A stretch of DNA of 64,000 bases, from NCBI GenBank assembly GCA_030762935.1, contig CM060897.1:115788676-115852675 (forward strand), read 5' to 3'. The DNA is from Hymenopus coronatus (lineage: Eukaryota > Arthropoda > Insecta > Mantodea > Hymenopodidae). Made by a program: the position numbers and the translations under genes. Position 1 is the first letter of the stretch. Every line of letters starts with the position of its first letter. The notes under the pieces were generated by a model. That model did not search any database and was not told where the DNA came from. It worked only from the letters and a program-made list of their open reading frames with translations. Below, one piece after another: positions 54,762-64,000 of the stretch.

Positions 54762-55532
54762 ATAGATACTCTATTCACATGATTTCCTACCCTTCTGCAA
54801 ACTATTCTTAGGTACCTTATGCCAATCGAGATAAACATCAGTAGAAGCAGTCTAAGAGTAAAACCAGAGAATACACTAAGCTAAAGCGATAGTCAAATGT
54901 TCTAAAGCCTATCGCTATGCGATTAACTTGGACATTTGGGTTCTCTTTGCATGGCCAGGAGTAAAATAAATTAAAAAGCGAATAACAACTTCCTGTGTGA
55001 GAAAATTAAAGGTATTTTTAAATTGAAACAAAGAATAAGGGATATTTCGGAAATCATTAATTCTACCACAGATGTGTTTAACAAAACTTGTGTGATTTAC
55101 TGAGATCTACTTTTCGTGAAATAAATTTTTGTGTATCTCTTATGTAACACAAAGTTCATTCAGAATGAAGAGGATTTAAAAGGATATTCCTAAAACATTC
55201 AAGATATATACTTTATTTCCACATAAGCATGTTTTAATTAAAACCGTTCACAAGAATCATTTTTGAGATAAATAAAAAGTTTGTAAAATTTCCATAAAAA
55301 GGGTAGTTTGGGATGGAGTGATTTTTTTCCAAAATCTTCGTGTTGCAGTCTTTGGTGATGCTGAAATTAAATTGCTATTTAACCGACACATACGTTCCTT
55401 TTTCTAAAACAACTTTTATTGTATTCTTTGGACCCTAAAACATGTATTTTCAGTGAAATTTGGTAGCGAATTTTATGGGTAGAATACAAAACCTTCTCGA
55501 TCTCAGTACTATGTATGGGGTAGAGAAAGCAA
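54762..55532 (+). repeat. Family H copy with decayed 5' end
   Basis: An A19 tract (54743-54761) is followed by TAGATACTCTATTCACATGA, so TCTGATG is mutated. It ends ATGGGGTAGAGAAAGCAAC. The (CA) region is absent. Confidence 0.88.
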
Positions 55533-55699
55533 CAATTTACAAATCCTTAGTATGGATTTCCAAAAACTTCCTCGGTGTGCTAATGAAAAGGCTTTTAGTA
55601 AAAGTTTTATTTTTTCTGTTCATGGGATTTGGTCTTCCTACTCCCTGCTTAATTTTAGTAGTTCTCGTGACTTAATTATTTCTTATCTCCGCTTTAACT

Positions 55700-55906
55700 A
55701 ATTATGTCACCGCAGGCGTTAACACTGATAATACATGAATGAAGATGGAGCACCGGTGGAATGCAATGGTTAGGGAAACGGAGAATTCGGAGAAAACCCG
55801 CCCTAGCGCCGATTTGTCCACCACAAATCTCATATGCGGTCGCTTGGGATCGAACCTGGGCCGTCTAAGTGAGAGGCAAGTGGTCTAACCACTCGGCCAC
55901 GGTGGA
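55700..55906 (-). repeat. SINE family A copy
   Basis: GGAGCACCGGTGGAATGCAA, GGAGAAAACCCGCCCTAGCG and GGGATCGAACCTGGGCC (B-box, inverted), then the head CTAACCACTCGGCCACGG. Confidence 0.92.
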
Positions 55907-55980
55907 TTTCGGAATGTGTGAACTCTATAGCTGAATTCCAGTCTCTGAGTAACCAGTATTCGGTCTTTTTTTTTTTCTTT

Positions 55981-56189
55981 GGTAGTGTTTAGCGCCCGCT
56001 TTTACTGCTATGGCACTGCAGGTGATGACCTGATGAAACATGAAGATGGAGCACCGGTGGAATGAAATGGCGAGGGAAACCCAGAGAAAACCCGCCCCCT
56101 GCGCCGCTTTGTCCACCACAAATCTCACATGCGGTCACTTGGGATCGAACTGAGGTGAGAGGTCTGACCACTCGGCCACAGCGCGGCCT
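55981..56189 (-). repeat. SINE family A copy, second of a close pair
   Basis: Begins TGTTTAGCGCCCGCTTTTAC (3' end of the SINE), has ATGGAGCACCGGTGGAATGA, and the head GACCACTCGGCCACAGCGCG. It has a small deletion in the B-box side. Same orientation as the copy 75 bp to its left. Confidence 0.92.
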
Positions 56190-56211
56190 AGTAATCAGTC
56201 ATGATTTACAT

Positions 56212-56603
56212 TGTTACTTTCTCTAAACGTACTATATACATAGTGTTTAGAAAAGGAATTGTATTGTACCCAAAAATTCTTACCAAGATTTCATCGGAAA
56301 TACACGTTTTGGGACACCCTGAATTAAAACATTTAGAATAATGAACTGTGTGTGGGGGGGGGGGCAGCATAGATCCAAAACGAAATGTCCGTTAAATAGA
56401 AATTTGATATTTAAGTTTAGTATCCTCCTCTACAGTTTGCATGGAAAAATTTAGAAAAATTTGGTTATCTATAAAATGGTTCTAATGATTTTGAATAAAA
56501 TGTAGTATATTTAAGATATTTACATGACAAATAAAATGTATATCTTGAATTTTCTGGGAATAGACTCTGAAGACCTCTTTATTCTGGATGAATTTTTCTG
56601 AAT
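56212..56603 (-). repeat. Family H copy, 3' part (interrupted)
   Basis: Starts GTTACTTTCTCTAAACG with the hairpin and runs to TTATTCTGGATGAATTTTTC. It resumes at 56985 after inserted LINE sequences. Confidence 0.9.
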
Positions 56604-56780
56604 GGAATATAAAAGCGGTGTTGGATTTTCTTAATCGTCAAACAATTGGACATATTATATGCAATGTTAACATGTATAGCTGAATTTGAATTTAATTCTT
56701 TCTTATTATTTTGGATGTGTTTTTTTACTGGTCTATTGTTATTTTTTAATAACTAAATGTATATATTCAATACGTGATGT
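56604..56780 (+). mobile_element. LINE 3' end inserted in H
   Basis: Matches 61160-61320. A short end of ORF (FLNRQTIGHI, NVNMYS, stop) is followed by a 3' UTR with AATTTGAATTT and CTATTGTTATTTTTTAATAA. Only the terminal part was inserted. Confidence 0.65.
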
Positions 56781-56984
56781 TTCTAGGAAGACCAATGCGC
56801 CGACTGTTGAAGGCGAAAAAATTCCAAATCTTTTGTACGCTGATGACATTGTTATTCTTTCTAAAACAATAAATGGTTTGCAATCTGGCTTAAACGCACT
56901 GCAACAACTCTGTAGACAATGGGGCATGAAAGTGAATATTCTTAAAACTAAAGCACTCGCATTTAAAAATAGTTACATGTACCG
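56781..56984 (+). pseudogene. Non-LTR reverse transcriptase fragment with YADD
   Basis: The open frame reads RKTNAPTVEGEKIPNLLYAD then DIVILSKTINGLQSGLNALQ, then WGMKVNILKTKALAF. YADD is the RT catalytic motif (palm). The following LS...GLQ...L...C..W...VN..KTK pattern is the block after it in CR1/L2/RTE-like LINEs. About 65 residues of a usual RT of about 250. The frame is intact but truncated at both sides, and it lies downstream of a LINE 3' end, so it is a separate insertion or a rearranged piece. Confidence 0.85.
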
Positions 56985-57370
56985 TCAACTAGTAAACCGT
57001 AAGAGATAGACACAAACTTATTACACATCTTCTTAAAACACACAGTTTATGTCATATACATTTTTTTTCGTTGAATTAACCCTTTGTTGAGACATTCTTT
57101 GTTATTGACTTCAGTTTTAAAATACTCTCTCATATGAGAGCTTCTACACCCCTGGCCGCACTAAGAAATGGAATTTTAAAACATTTGAATATCGGCTTAA
57201 ACTAGTGTATTCCCTTATTTCCCTCCTAATTATAAAGAACTAAATAATAATACGGTTTCTGCTAATGTTTATCTCTATTAGTATGAAGTATATAGAAGAA
57301 TAAGCTTATTAACAATAATTTGTTCCAGACATGAAGAGAAAGTCATGTGAACGGAACGCATGCGTTTTTT
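56985..57370 (-). repeat. Family H copy, 5' part after the LINE insertion
   Basis: Resumes CAACTAGTAAACCGTAAGAG in register with the part ending at 56603 and runs through TCTCTATTAGTATGAAG to GAACGCATGCGTTTTTT. Confidence 0.9.
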
Positions 57371-57845
57371 TAATTAGGCACAACATTATAAGTTGTAGTA
57401 AGTAGTTTTATTTTTTCATTAGCATATCTGAAATATGAAAAACGTGAAACTGACAGGAATAAACTTCTTCCTGAGCCTTTTAACCCTTACGACACAAAAC
57501 CCTTTTGTTTGTCTTCTAGCACACAATATTACAAACCACGGAGGTATATTAAAATAAAGTGATTCTTTGTATAATAAATAACAATGGATAGTGATTAGAA
57601 TGTTACTTTTGTATGCTAAAACTGTGTTGATACGTAGAAATGAGCAGGGAAATGTAAATACGGTTATATTTCTCTTTGAAATCTCTAGTGGACTTATTTT
57701 TGTGACTCCAAGATACGAATATAGCGAAGGAATCTTGCAAGTCACCTGGTACGAGTCAAAACTGTTTTCTGCCGTTAAGAGAGACTATTTCTTGATCCGA
57801 AATGTGCTGTTGGTGAAGTGTGGCTAAACCCGCTGTAACTCACCG
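57371..57845. other. Interval with unassigned ORFs
   Basis: Overlapping open frames on opposite strands (57419-57745 minus, 108 aa; 57591-57827 plus, 78 aa). Neither shows a domain or splice context. At most one could be real. Confidence 0.35.
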
Positions 57846-57907
57846 ACTCTCTCTCTCTTTCTCTCGCTCTCTCTCTCTCTCGCTCTCTCTCTCTCTCTCG
57901 CTCTCTC
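57846..57907. repeat. (CT)n microsatellite with CG interruptions
   Basis: CT-dinucleotide tract with regular CTCG interruptions. The Arg/Glu-repeat ORF over it is an artefact. Confidence 0.95.
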
Positions 57908-58026
57908 CTATATTTAGGATGGGATGAGCGCAAGTTGAATAATCGGTGATACGGCATGGCTGTTTGATCGAGGGAAGTAGAAGCACCCATTGCCAGCCTG
58001 GTTTATAACTTTTCCCAATACAGTGG

Positions 58027-58860
58027 TGTCATAAATTCTGGACAGTTTTAGCTAAATTAACTTTCAAATTTGAATATTGCATTCATCTCTTTCAGAGTCA
58101 TTTTTTTCTGATAAATTATACCCATAAAGTGTTACCATAGAATAGTGTTGAACATTTTACCATAAAAAACTGTAGTTAATTTGGGCCCAAATTTTATAAA
58201 GATATACATATTATATTTTTTATTTTATACTGTATTCAATGTGTAAATTGAATTTATTGCACTATTATATCTTAGAGGAGCTCAATAGTTGAAAACAAAA
58301 TCTATTATTTTTGGAGTATGGCAATTCAACACAATGAATACCATAATCTTAAAAATACCAGATCTCCCCAATTATGCCCCTCTATAATATGAGTAATAAT
58401 TCGTTATATTTCATATTTGGAGACAGTGCAAAATAAACAACATATAATTCTCAAAAATTGTATACATTATTCTTATACATTAATGGAGCTCAGAATTAGG
58501 GAAATCTGATATTTTTAAGTTTATGGTGTTCATGGTGTTGCTCGTGGCATTTAAATCTTATAATTCTAAAATTAGTAGATTTAAAAAAAGTTGAGCTCCA
58601 CTATGTAAATTGGGAGCAATAGTTTCAATTTTCACATTGAATAGAACATAAAATAAATATATATGTATACTTATAAAAATATTTTTTCCAAAATTGAAAG
58701 TAACTCAATACGGCAAAATTGGCTGCAGTTTATGGTAAAAGGTTAAATTCTGTGTTATGGTAAACCTTCCTAATTATGATGTATCAGATATAAATGATTA
58801 TGAATGAGGCTAAAACGCAATATTCAAATTTTAAGAGTAGCTTAGCAAAAAGAGCAGTGA
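58027..58860. mobile_element. Long palindrome (foldback element), arms of nearly 400 bp
   Basis: The left arm (about 58040-58425) and the inverse of the right arm (about 58445-58860) align nearly end to end: CAAATTTGAATATTGCATTC/AAAATTTGAATATTGCGTTT, TTTTACCATAAA, CTGTATTCAATGTG/TTCTATTCAATGTG, ATCTTAAAAATACCAGAT/AACTTAAAAATATCAGAT. The left outer end is TACAGTGGTGTCATAAATTC, which resembles a Tc1-like terminus after TA. The right outer end keeps only GCAGTG. Non-coding. Confidence 0.85.
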
Positions 58861-58989
58861 TTTTGAGTTCATTTTAATAAACCACAGATATCTTGTTGTT
58901 TATTTATAAATACATAAAATGTAGGATGGCATTAGATAATAGTGTTATACAGGTCACACTACTTCAAAACTAACCCAACACAATAAATA

Positions 58990-59579
58990 AAAGTTTCAAG
59001 TGTTCCTATCAATGCTGTGCAACAAACTATATTTACAACACTGTGTTATTCTCTTTACTTCATTACAATCGAGAGAAGCATTAGCTGAAATCGTTTTATT
59101 ATTTAGTGCCTTCTAAGTGTGAGGGGGTTATGGGGATGTACTAGGCTAAACGATAGTAAAGATCAGAATGAAAATAGTAACAGCTTCCCATTTGAGAATA
59201 GTCTTTTACATGCAGTCCATAAATCCCCACACTGTTCTTCCCTAATCTTAGAATATTACCTTACTTCAGGTTGTATTCCATCAAGTTTACTTTTCCAAGT
59301 ATTGGAAACTTTAAAACCAACACAAGGAATATCTCGGAAATGGTTACTTCCAAAAAGAAGAAGGAGAAAAAGGAAATCTATAGGACATAAATTGAGTGCT
59401 TAAACAAGATTTATATATTTTTGTTTGTTTCATTTATATTTTTACAAACGAACATTTTTCTAAAAATATTTTTTTCGATTAAGGGGGTCTCCAAATATAT
59501 ATTTTTGGTGAAATCTCGACATTCAATTTTTGCCAGAATACAATAACTTCTCTATCTACGATGTAAGTCGAAAAAGTAA
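58990..59579 (+). repeat. Family H copy with internal replacement
   Basis: The 5' part (ACAACACTGTGTTATTC, TTACTTCATTACAATCGAG) runs to about 59160. Unrelated sequence fills 59190-59290, then AACACAAGGAATATCTCGG continues. It then jumps to ACATTTTTCTAAAAATATTT and ends at CGATGTAAGTCGAAAAAGTAA. Confidence 0.78.
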
Positions 59580-59929
59580 AAACCTGATATGATAGATGAC
59601 TTTTATATTCATTTTTCTAAGGAAAACTTCAATTGTTATGCGATTATTTTTAAAAATTCATAATGATAATTTTAATTTGAACATGAAATTGGATAATAAA
59701 ATGTTTTAATTTAAAGAACTATGCAGGCTAAATTTTTGATGCTGCCAAAATATTAGTTGAACAGGTAGTGTTATTCTGAAAGGTCTGAAGCCATAGAAAA
59801 GAAATATAAATATTATACAAATATATTTAAATTTCTTAAAGGAACTACGATTGTATAATAAATAAAAGTGAATTATATTTAATTTTATTCTTGGTTATTT
59901 TGACTGGAACAACTATAAGTGATTTGAGC
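59580..59929. other. AT-rich interval without recognised features
   Basis: It starts AAACCTGATATGATAGATGA, which could be the first bases of another H copy, but no body follows. Confidence 0.4.
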
Positions 59930-59934
59930 AACTG

Positions 59935-60005
59935 ATCTCCCGGTCTGTAGCCGGTTGCGATAATCACTGAACTATCATAGCACCCTGCCAGCACATCATT
60001 AAGTT
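59935..60005 (-). repeat. tRNA-like segment (SINE head)
   Basis: The minus strand has TGATAGTTCAGTGATTATCG (A-box-like) and CCGGCTACAGACCGGGAGAT, a D/anticodon-arm-like part. A B-box was not seen. Confidence 0.4.
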
Positions 60006-60244
60006 AACACCTGACTCACATGTGTCTTGGTAAATCATAAAGTGGTCTCAAATTACTTTGAGATGACAGATCCCAATGGCTACTTACAATATCATATGAC
60101 GCCGGAGTGAAAATTATGGGAAAGGTGAAACATAGATTCATATTCTGGCTGAATACAGAGAAACAGAAATATTAAGAAAGTAATATTTATCACTGCAGTT
60201 TCTGGATTCCAATCGGAGAATAAATGTATTGTGGGTATAATGTT

Positions 60245-60380
60245 GGGCGCTGGGTATCATAAAATGGGGTTATTTCTATCTAAGTTTTGGGAAAGGAGGT
60301 TAATTGCTATGGAGAACGGTAGTGGGGGACAGTATCAAGAGCGGCGTTCCATTATTCTTAAGTCACAACGCTGTATTATA
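60245..60380 (+). other. Possible LINE 3' fragment
   Basis: GCTATGGAGAACGGTAGTGG followed by GGACAGTATCAAGAGCGG resembles CAATGGAAAACGGAAGAGGG and GACAGGGAATATGAAAGTG at 61130-61160, which precedes a LINE 3' end. Confidence 0.35.
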
Positions 60381-60654
60381 TTATGTTATATGTAATCATA
60401 CATTTTTGGTTAAACTTCACCTAACTTTTCATTTGATGCTTTTTATCTTAACATAGAAATGAGTTATGTTATTATGCAATATACGCTGGTAATGAACTAT
60501 ACCGAAATATTTTTATAGAATGTGTAGATTGCTTAAATCAATAATTTGAGATAGGAGTTTATGGCGTGTTTATTGAAATTTCAAAGCAACGGCTATAAGT
60601 TATGAAGCGCCAGTACGCCAAGCATCGCGGCACTTCGTCTGGAATGAAAATAAT

Positions 60655-60775
60655 AATAAAAAACATTTACTCTAGGACAGGAATCGAACTCATGACCTTT
60701 GGGATATCAGCTTCCTGCATTACGCAGTTGAAAAAAACACCTCCAGAGTGGACTTCATAACTCAAGAACGTAGTT
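60655..60775 (-). repeat. tRNA-derived SINE head
   Basis: The minus strand has AAGGTCATGAGTTCGATTCC (B-box) preceded by AATGCAGGAAGCTGATATCC. There is no matching body elsewhere in the window. Confidence 0.5.
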
Positions 60776-61130
60776 AACGAATGCTCAGTGTTGCACTGTC
60801 AAGTGATTACTTCGAGATTTTACAGATATTTGCAACATCATATCTTAAGAACGCTAGAAATGAGCTCCTAAAAACTGATATTTCTATACTCGGGCAGCAC
60901 TTTTAAGAACATGCTAAGCCATTTTTTCAGCCTGCATTGCTTTAACACCGATTTATCAGCACCCGATACTCACACGTTTAACGCTATGTAGTTGCGTTGT
61001 ATTTATCCGGGGACCATGCATCTCCGATCTCAAATTACTTACATCAGTCACATGCACAATCTTGCAAATAATTTCGGTGTAGTTCATCAACACCTGTATA
61101 TCTTTACCGTTTTACAAAAATCTTACAATG
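60776..61130. other. Spacer, nothing recognised
   Basis: No clear signal was seen. Confidence 0.4.
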
Positions 61131-61316
61131 GAAAACGGAAGAGGGGACAGGGAATATGAAAGTGTCGTGTTTCTTTTTAATCGTCAAACAATTGAACATA
61201 TATGCAACGTTAAAATTTATGGTTGAATTTGAATTTCATTATTTCTTATTATTTTGTGTGTGTTTTTTTTTCTTTCACTTTCTTTCTTTTGTCTATTGTT
61301 ATTTTGTAATAACTAA

Positions 61317-61391
<75 letters not shown>

Positions 61392-61395
61392 ATAC
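61131..61395 (+). mobile_element. LINE 3' end with (TG)n(TA)n tail
   Basis: The end of the ORF reads SVVFLFNRQTIEHI then CNVKIYG and a stop. The 3' UTR matches 56640-56770 (ATTTCTTATTATTTTG, CTATTGTTATTTTGTAATAA). The tail is a (GT)15 run (61318-61347) followed by a (AT)20 run (61348-61388). The rest of the element is absent, a typical 5'-truncated LINE. Confidence 0.7.
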
Positions 61396-61660
61396 TTAAT
61401 AAAAATCTTACCGTATATATTTTAGGACAGGAAAAGCATGTATGGTCATTAGGCCTATGCGATTTTTACATATTTGCATATGTATACTGAACATTTTTGG
61501 CAATAAAAGTTGTTTTTCTGCTGCTGCAGTTAAAATGTCCTGTAAGTCCCGGCCTTCATAGTTTAATGGAGTTTTAGGTCAATTAATGTTTAATAATTAT
61601 TTTTTCAAGTGTTTTACCGGAAAACAGGCGAGTCAGTTGGGGAATTTAATATTCTTCCGA
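61396..61660. other. Spacer, nothing recognised
   Basis: No clear signal was seen. Confidence 0.4.
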
Positions 61661-61745
61661 TATGTTGCCATGGTAACTCCGTGCTTAGAGCAATCAGCTA
61701 GAGACCGAGAGATCCGTGTTTCAAATATCGGCTATTAGATTACAG
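61661..61745 (+). repeat. Possible tRNA-derived segment
   Basis: TGGTAACTCCGTGCTTAGAG, then CAATCAGCTAGAGACCGAGA and a weak B-box GTGTTTCAAATATC. It may be a decayed SINE head. Confidence 0.35.
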
Positions 61746-62356
61746 TTTTTAGTCTGAATCTACCTATTCAACTTGTATCTAACACATGGTTTGGGTAAAA
61801 AAAGCAATTAATTAACAAAAATATTAGTGTTATTGTTTGTTTTAACTGATATAAACTTCAACAGGATATATCATATGCTGTGAATTTTTTAAAACTTCAC
61901 TGATGCATTTCCGAAGTGAATAATATATTATTATGTTTTAGTGCTAGCATTTTAAAATGTATACCACATGTGTAATATAATTAAAATAACTTACATTGCA
62001 AAATGAATTCATTCTGTTCTAATGGTTTGGAATTTCTGGCCAATTGTATTTGTGTTTTTGTCACAGCACTAAACAAGTTCCTTGAGACAAAATAAAACGT
62101 TGATCTAATATTTTAACCTTAAATTCTCAATATATCTATTTTTTATAATTGCCCTATGTTTCTCTGTGCCTCATTCGGTTTAGACTCCAAAAACGTTTAA
62201 ATTTATGAATGTGCGTTTTTGTCATAAAATATGTTTATATTTGAAAATTGAAAACACATGCTTAAATATTCTGACGTAAAACCTATGTCAATTATTATTC
62301 ATTGTACCTCTGTGAACATGTACAGGAAATATTTGAACATTAACATCCATCAGGTT

Positions 62357-62535
62357 GGTAGTTTGGACTGTTAACTTTGCTTTTCCTCTCCGCTTTTGCT
62401 GTCTTTTCTGCCTTTTTCTTCTTGCATTGCGCACTTATATTCCACAACTTCGGATTTTATTTCCTATGATGCGAAAGAGGTTTCGTCGAACTGAATTTTT
62501 CTTGCCTAGTCCAGTATAGTTTCACCTCTAATGCT
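62357..62535 (-). pseudogene. Family E protein C-terminal tail segment, decayed
   Basis: The inverse of copy 1's basic tail (25237-25416): GGCAAGAAAAATTCAGTTCG, then AAACCTCTTTCGCATCATAG and AAGGCAGAAAAGACAGC. Frameshifts prevent a clean reading frame here, whereas copy 1 is still open. Confidence 0.6.
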
Positions 62536-63009
62536 TTGCCATAGCTCCAGTTAAGGCTTTCAAAAATTGCGTCCGTCTAGTGGATATTATACCTTTTTTA
62601 TATTCAGGAATGTTTTAAATTGAAGAGCTCCTTTCCTAATACACTTATGCCATGTTTTAAAAATTTACACAAAACACGAAAAACACATACTGCCTTTGTT
62701 GCGGTGATAATTTAATTATTTAAAATTGAATTTGATGGTTATTTTGTTATAGAATAACATACTAAAGCATTTAAAAATTGGAAGTTGGGTTTTCAGTTCA
62801 AGTTTAGCACACAAAAAATTACTTCCAAAATCCACCTGTCATAAATTTGAGTGCGTAATACTATAGAATAATGACTGAATATAAGCTTTCTACCAGTCAC
62901 ATGAATAAATAATAACAGCAGTAGTTTTGAGGTGGTGGTAGAGTAATATAAGGATAGAATTAACAAAACCCTTATAATTTTTTTTTTTACTGCACTACTT
63001 ATTACAGAA

Positions 63010-64000
63010 ATGGCTCTTCCTCACTCAAACACAGAAAACGTTCTGTTTCACCACACAATGCTTCTTCATAGAAATCTGCTCATCACTGTTCAGCTCCACA
63101 AATTTCAGTAACTTATTTATATCTTAAACTTTCTCACTTCTGATGCTTTTAACACTCTGAGCATTAATTACATTTCTGAAGCTTGGAACTTCCGTCAGGT
63201 TTCTCTTTAACACTGCAGAACAGGAATCCGATGCGCTGAAGGTATTCCTGTGACTAATGAACTTATATTCCTTGCAAAAACGAAGAACCTGTACTTGTGT
63301 TAGATTTATTAGCATCAGTGACTTGAAAATTTCTTAAAATCTTTGCAAATCCAATCCAGTCCATATATTTCCACCTGGCCATAAATACTTAGAATGTTTT
63401 GGTAATCTTTAAGACTTTTCAACACTTCATGGCGCCTGTACTCCTTCTCTACATGTCCAAAGATCCTATCCACAAGTAAATAAGAATGCCCTCCAATGGG
63501 AAATACAACTTCGACCACATCAAAGAGAGGGCTGCTTTGTAAGAATGCCATCATTGTCTTCTTCTTATTCTGACCGATGCATGAGTCTACAAACAATCTC
63601 AAGTGGAGTACTGCCCAGTCGGAATTTTGCATTCCAGCTGCAGTAAAAATTGGCCAGGCAAGATACAACTTCGTTTGATCCTCTTGGTGGGTCCTTCTTG
63701 TCCATGTATAAAACCACCATGTGTCTTTATTAAGTGTTCCATCATGGAATAGCTAGGTTGTAGAACCAGATCTGGCGGGAATAGTACACTTCACCCACAT
63801 TCAGTTTTGGTAGGAGCTTATTTTGTTGCATGTCAAAACTAACGGTTCATCTGATTTCATTATTTGGTAGAACTTCTTAGCTCTCAAGCTATGGAGCCTC
63901 TACTCTGTTATAGTTTTAATTTCTGCTTTCTTGGATTCATAAAAAGAGCTGACATCTGATTTTGGAGATCCAAATTCCAGATTAAACTTATGGTTAAATA
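63010..64000 (-). pseudogene. Family E protein (putative transposase, DUF7869-like), broken
   Basis: From the right edge, one frame reads NLEFGSPKSDVSSFYESKKA and, after a stop, RLHSLRAKKFYQIMKSDEPL. After further lesions the longest open part (63315-63668, 117 codons) gives WAVLHLRLFVDSCIGQNKKK, VVFPIGGHSYLLVDRIFGHV and YGLDWICKDFKKF. A +1 frameshift near 63315 leads into LINLTQVQVLRFCKEYKF, and a stop into KLLKFVELNSDEQISMKKHC. The order FG.P..D.(C), then K..K.FY, then (F.D.C.GQNKN) and (F...GHS....DR.FG..E) matches a widespread family of arthropod transposon-associated proteins. I believe it is the one with the domain named DUF7869, but the name is from memory. Cys after DVSS, where the family has a Cys pair, is missing. 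Confidence 0.72.

Larger units (their letters stand above)
61940..64000 (-). mobile_element. Family E transposon (copy 2), runs off the right edge
   Basis: Minus strand. A broken protein gene lies at 63010-64000, a C-terminal tail segment at 62357-62535 and a 3' flank down to about 61940. The tail and flank are collinear with copy 1 (25195-26215). The stretch 62560-63000 between protein and tail shows no clear coding and may be an insertion or intron-like part. The 5' end is outside the window. Confidence 0.7.

Noticed and set aside
57419..57827. Overlapping ORFs on both strands as host exons
   Set aside because: No domain, no good splice sites, and mutually exclusive; kept only as an unassigned interval.
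57775..57990. Arg/Glu-repeat protein on the minus strand
   Set aside because: Direct translation of a (CT)n microsatellite.

Overview
This window looks like gene-poor, AT-rich nuclear DNA of a metazoan, most likely an arthropod and possibly a chelicerate. The evidence is several decayed mariner transposons, tRNA-derived SINEs, non-LTR retrotransposon debris, microsatellites and long intergenic stretches. There is no operon-like coding. No complete protein-coding gene of the host can be supported. The two best host-gene signals are a possible last exon on the minus strand (20476-20632) and a possible 44-nt internal exon on the plus strand (32295-32338).

The dominant feature is one dispersed repeat, called family H here. 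It has about 45 segments in both orientations, and the intervals called below add up to roughly 26 kb, about 40% of the window. A full copy is about 800-870 bp with no conserved ORF. In the orientation used here it starts with TCTGATGTG after an A-run, and carries a subterminal ACTTTCTCTACA about 22 nt in. It then has a small hairpin (TGCTAAT/ATTAGCA), an internal 20-nt near-palindrome, a (CA)n tract near its 3' third, and a terminal hairpin around ACTATGTACATAGT, and it ends in AGAGAAAGTAA. The subterminal 5' motif is the inverse of the 3' terminus. This layout resembles non-autonomous Helitron/Helentron-derived elements (HINE, DINE-1), but that assignment is inference.

Region by region: 0-13 kb holds H copies, a mariner fossil (3.9-4.6 kb), a 677-bp deleted DNA transposon with TIRs (4.6-5.3 kb) and a split SINE (7 kb). 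13.1-15.8 kb is a three-level nest: an old H copy interrupted by a mariner with TIRs, itself interrupted by a younger H copy inside its transposase gene. 16-24 kb has more H copies, a LINE tail, a small TIR element, SINEs and the candidate last exon. 25.1-26.2 kb holds the 3' portion of a transposon (family E) whose second copy runs off the right edge (about 61.9-64.0 kb) and encodes a broken protein with an FVDSCIGQNK motif. 26.4-32.1 kb is dense with H. 32.4-33.2 kb is a mariner derivative bounded by two inverted copies of the same 3' end. 34.4-35.4 kb has further mariner fragments. 36.4-43.5 kb alternates H copies with two other small repeat families (X, Y). 43.7-47.3 kb contains two mariner pseudogenes, SINEs and LINE debris. 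48-57.4 kb has H copies including a direct head-to-tail tandem, a minus-strand LINE remnant, a SINE pair and an H copy interrupted by a LINE 3' end plus an RT fragment with YADD. 58.0-58.9 kb is a near-complete long palindrome with arms of nearly 400 bp.

Nothing here works together as a pathway. The content is a layered record of transposon insertion. All similarity statements come from reading the sequence by eye; no searches were run.
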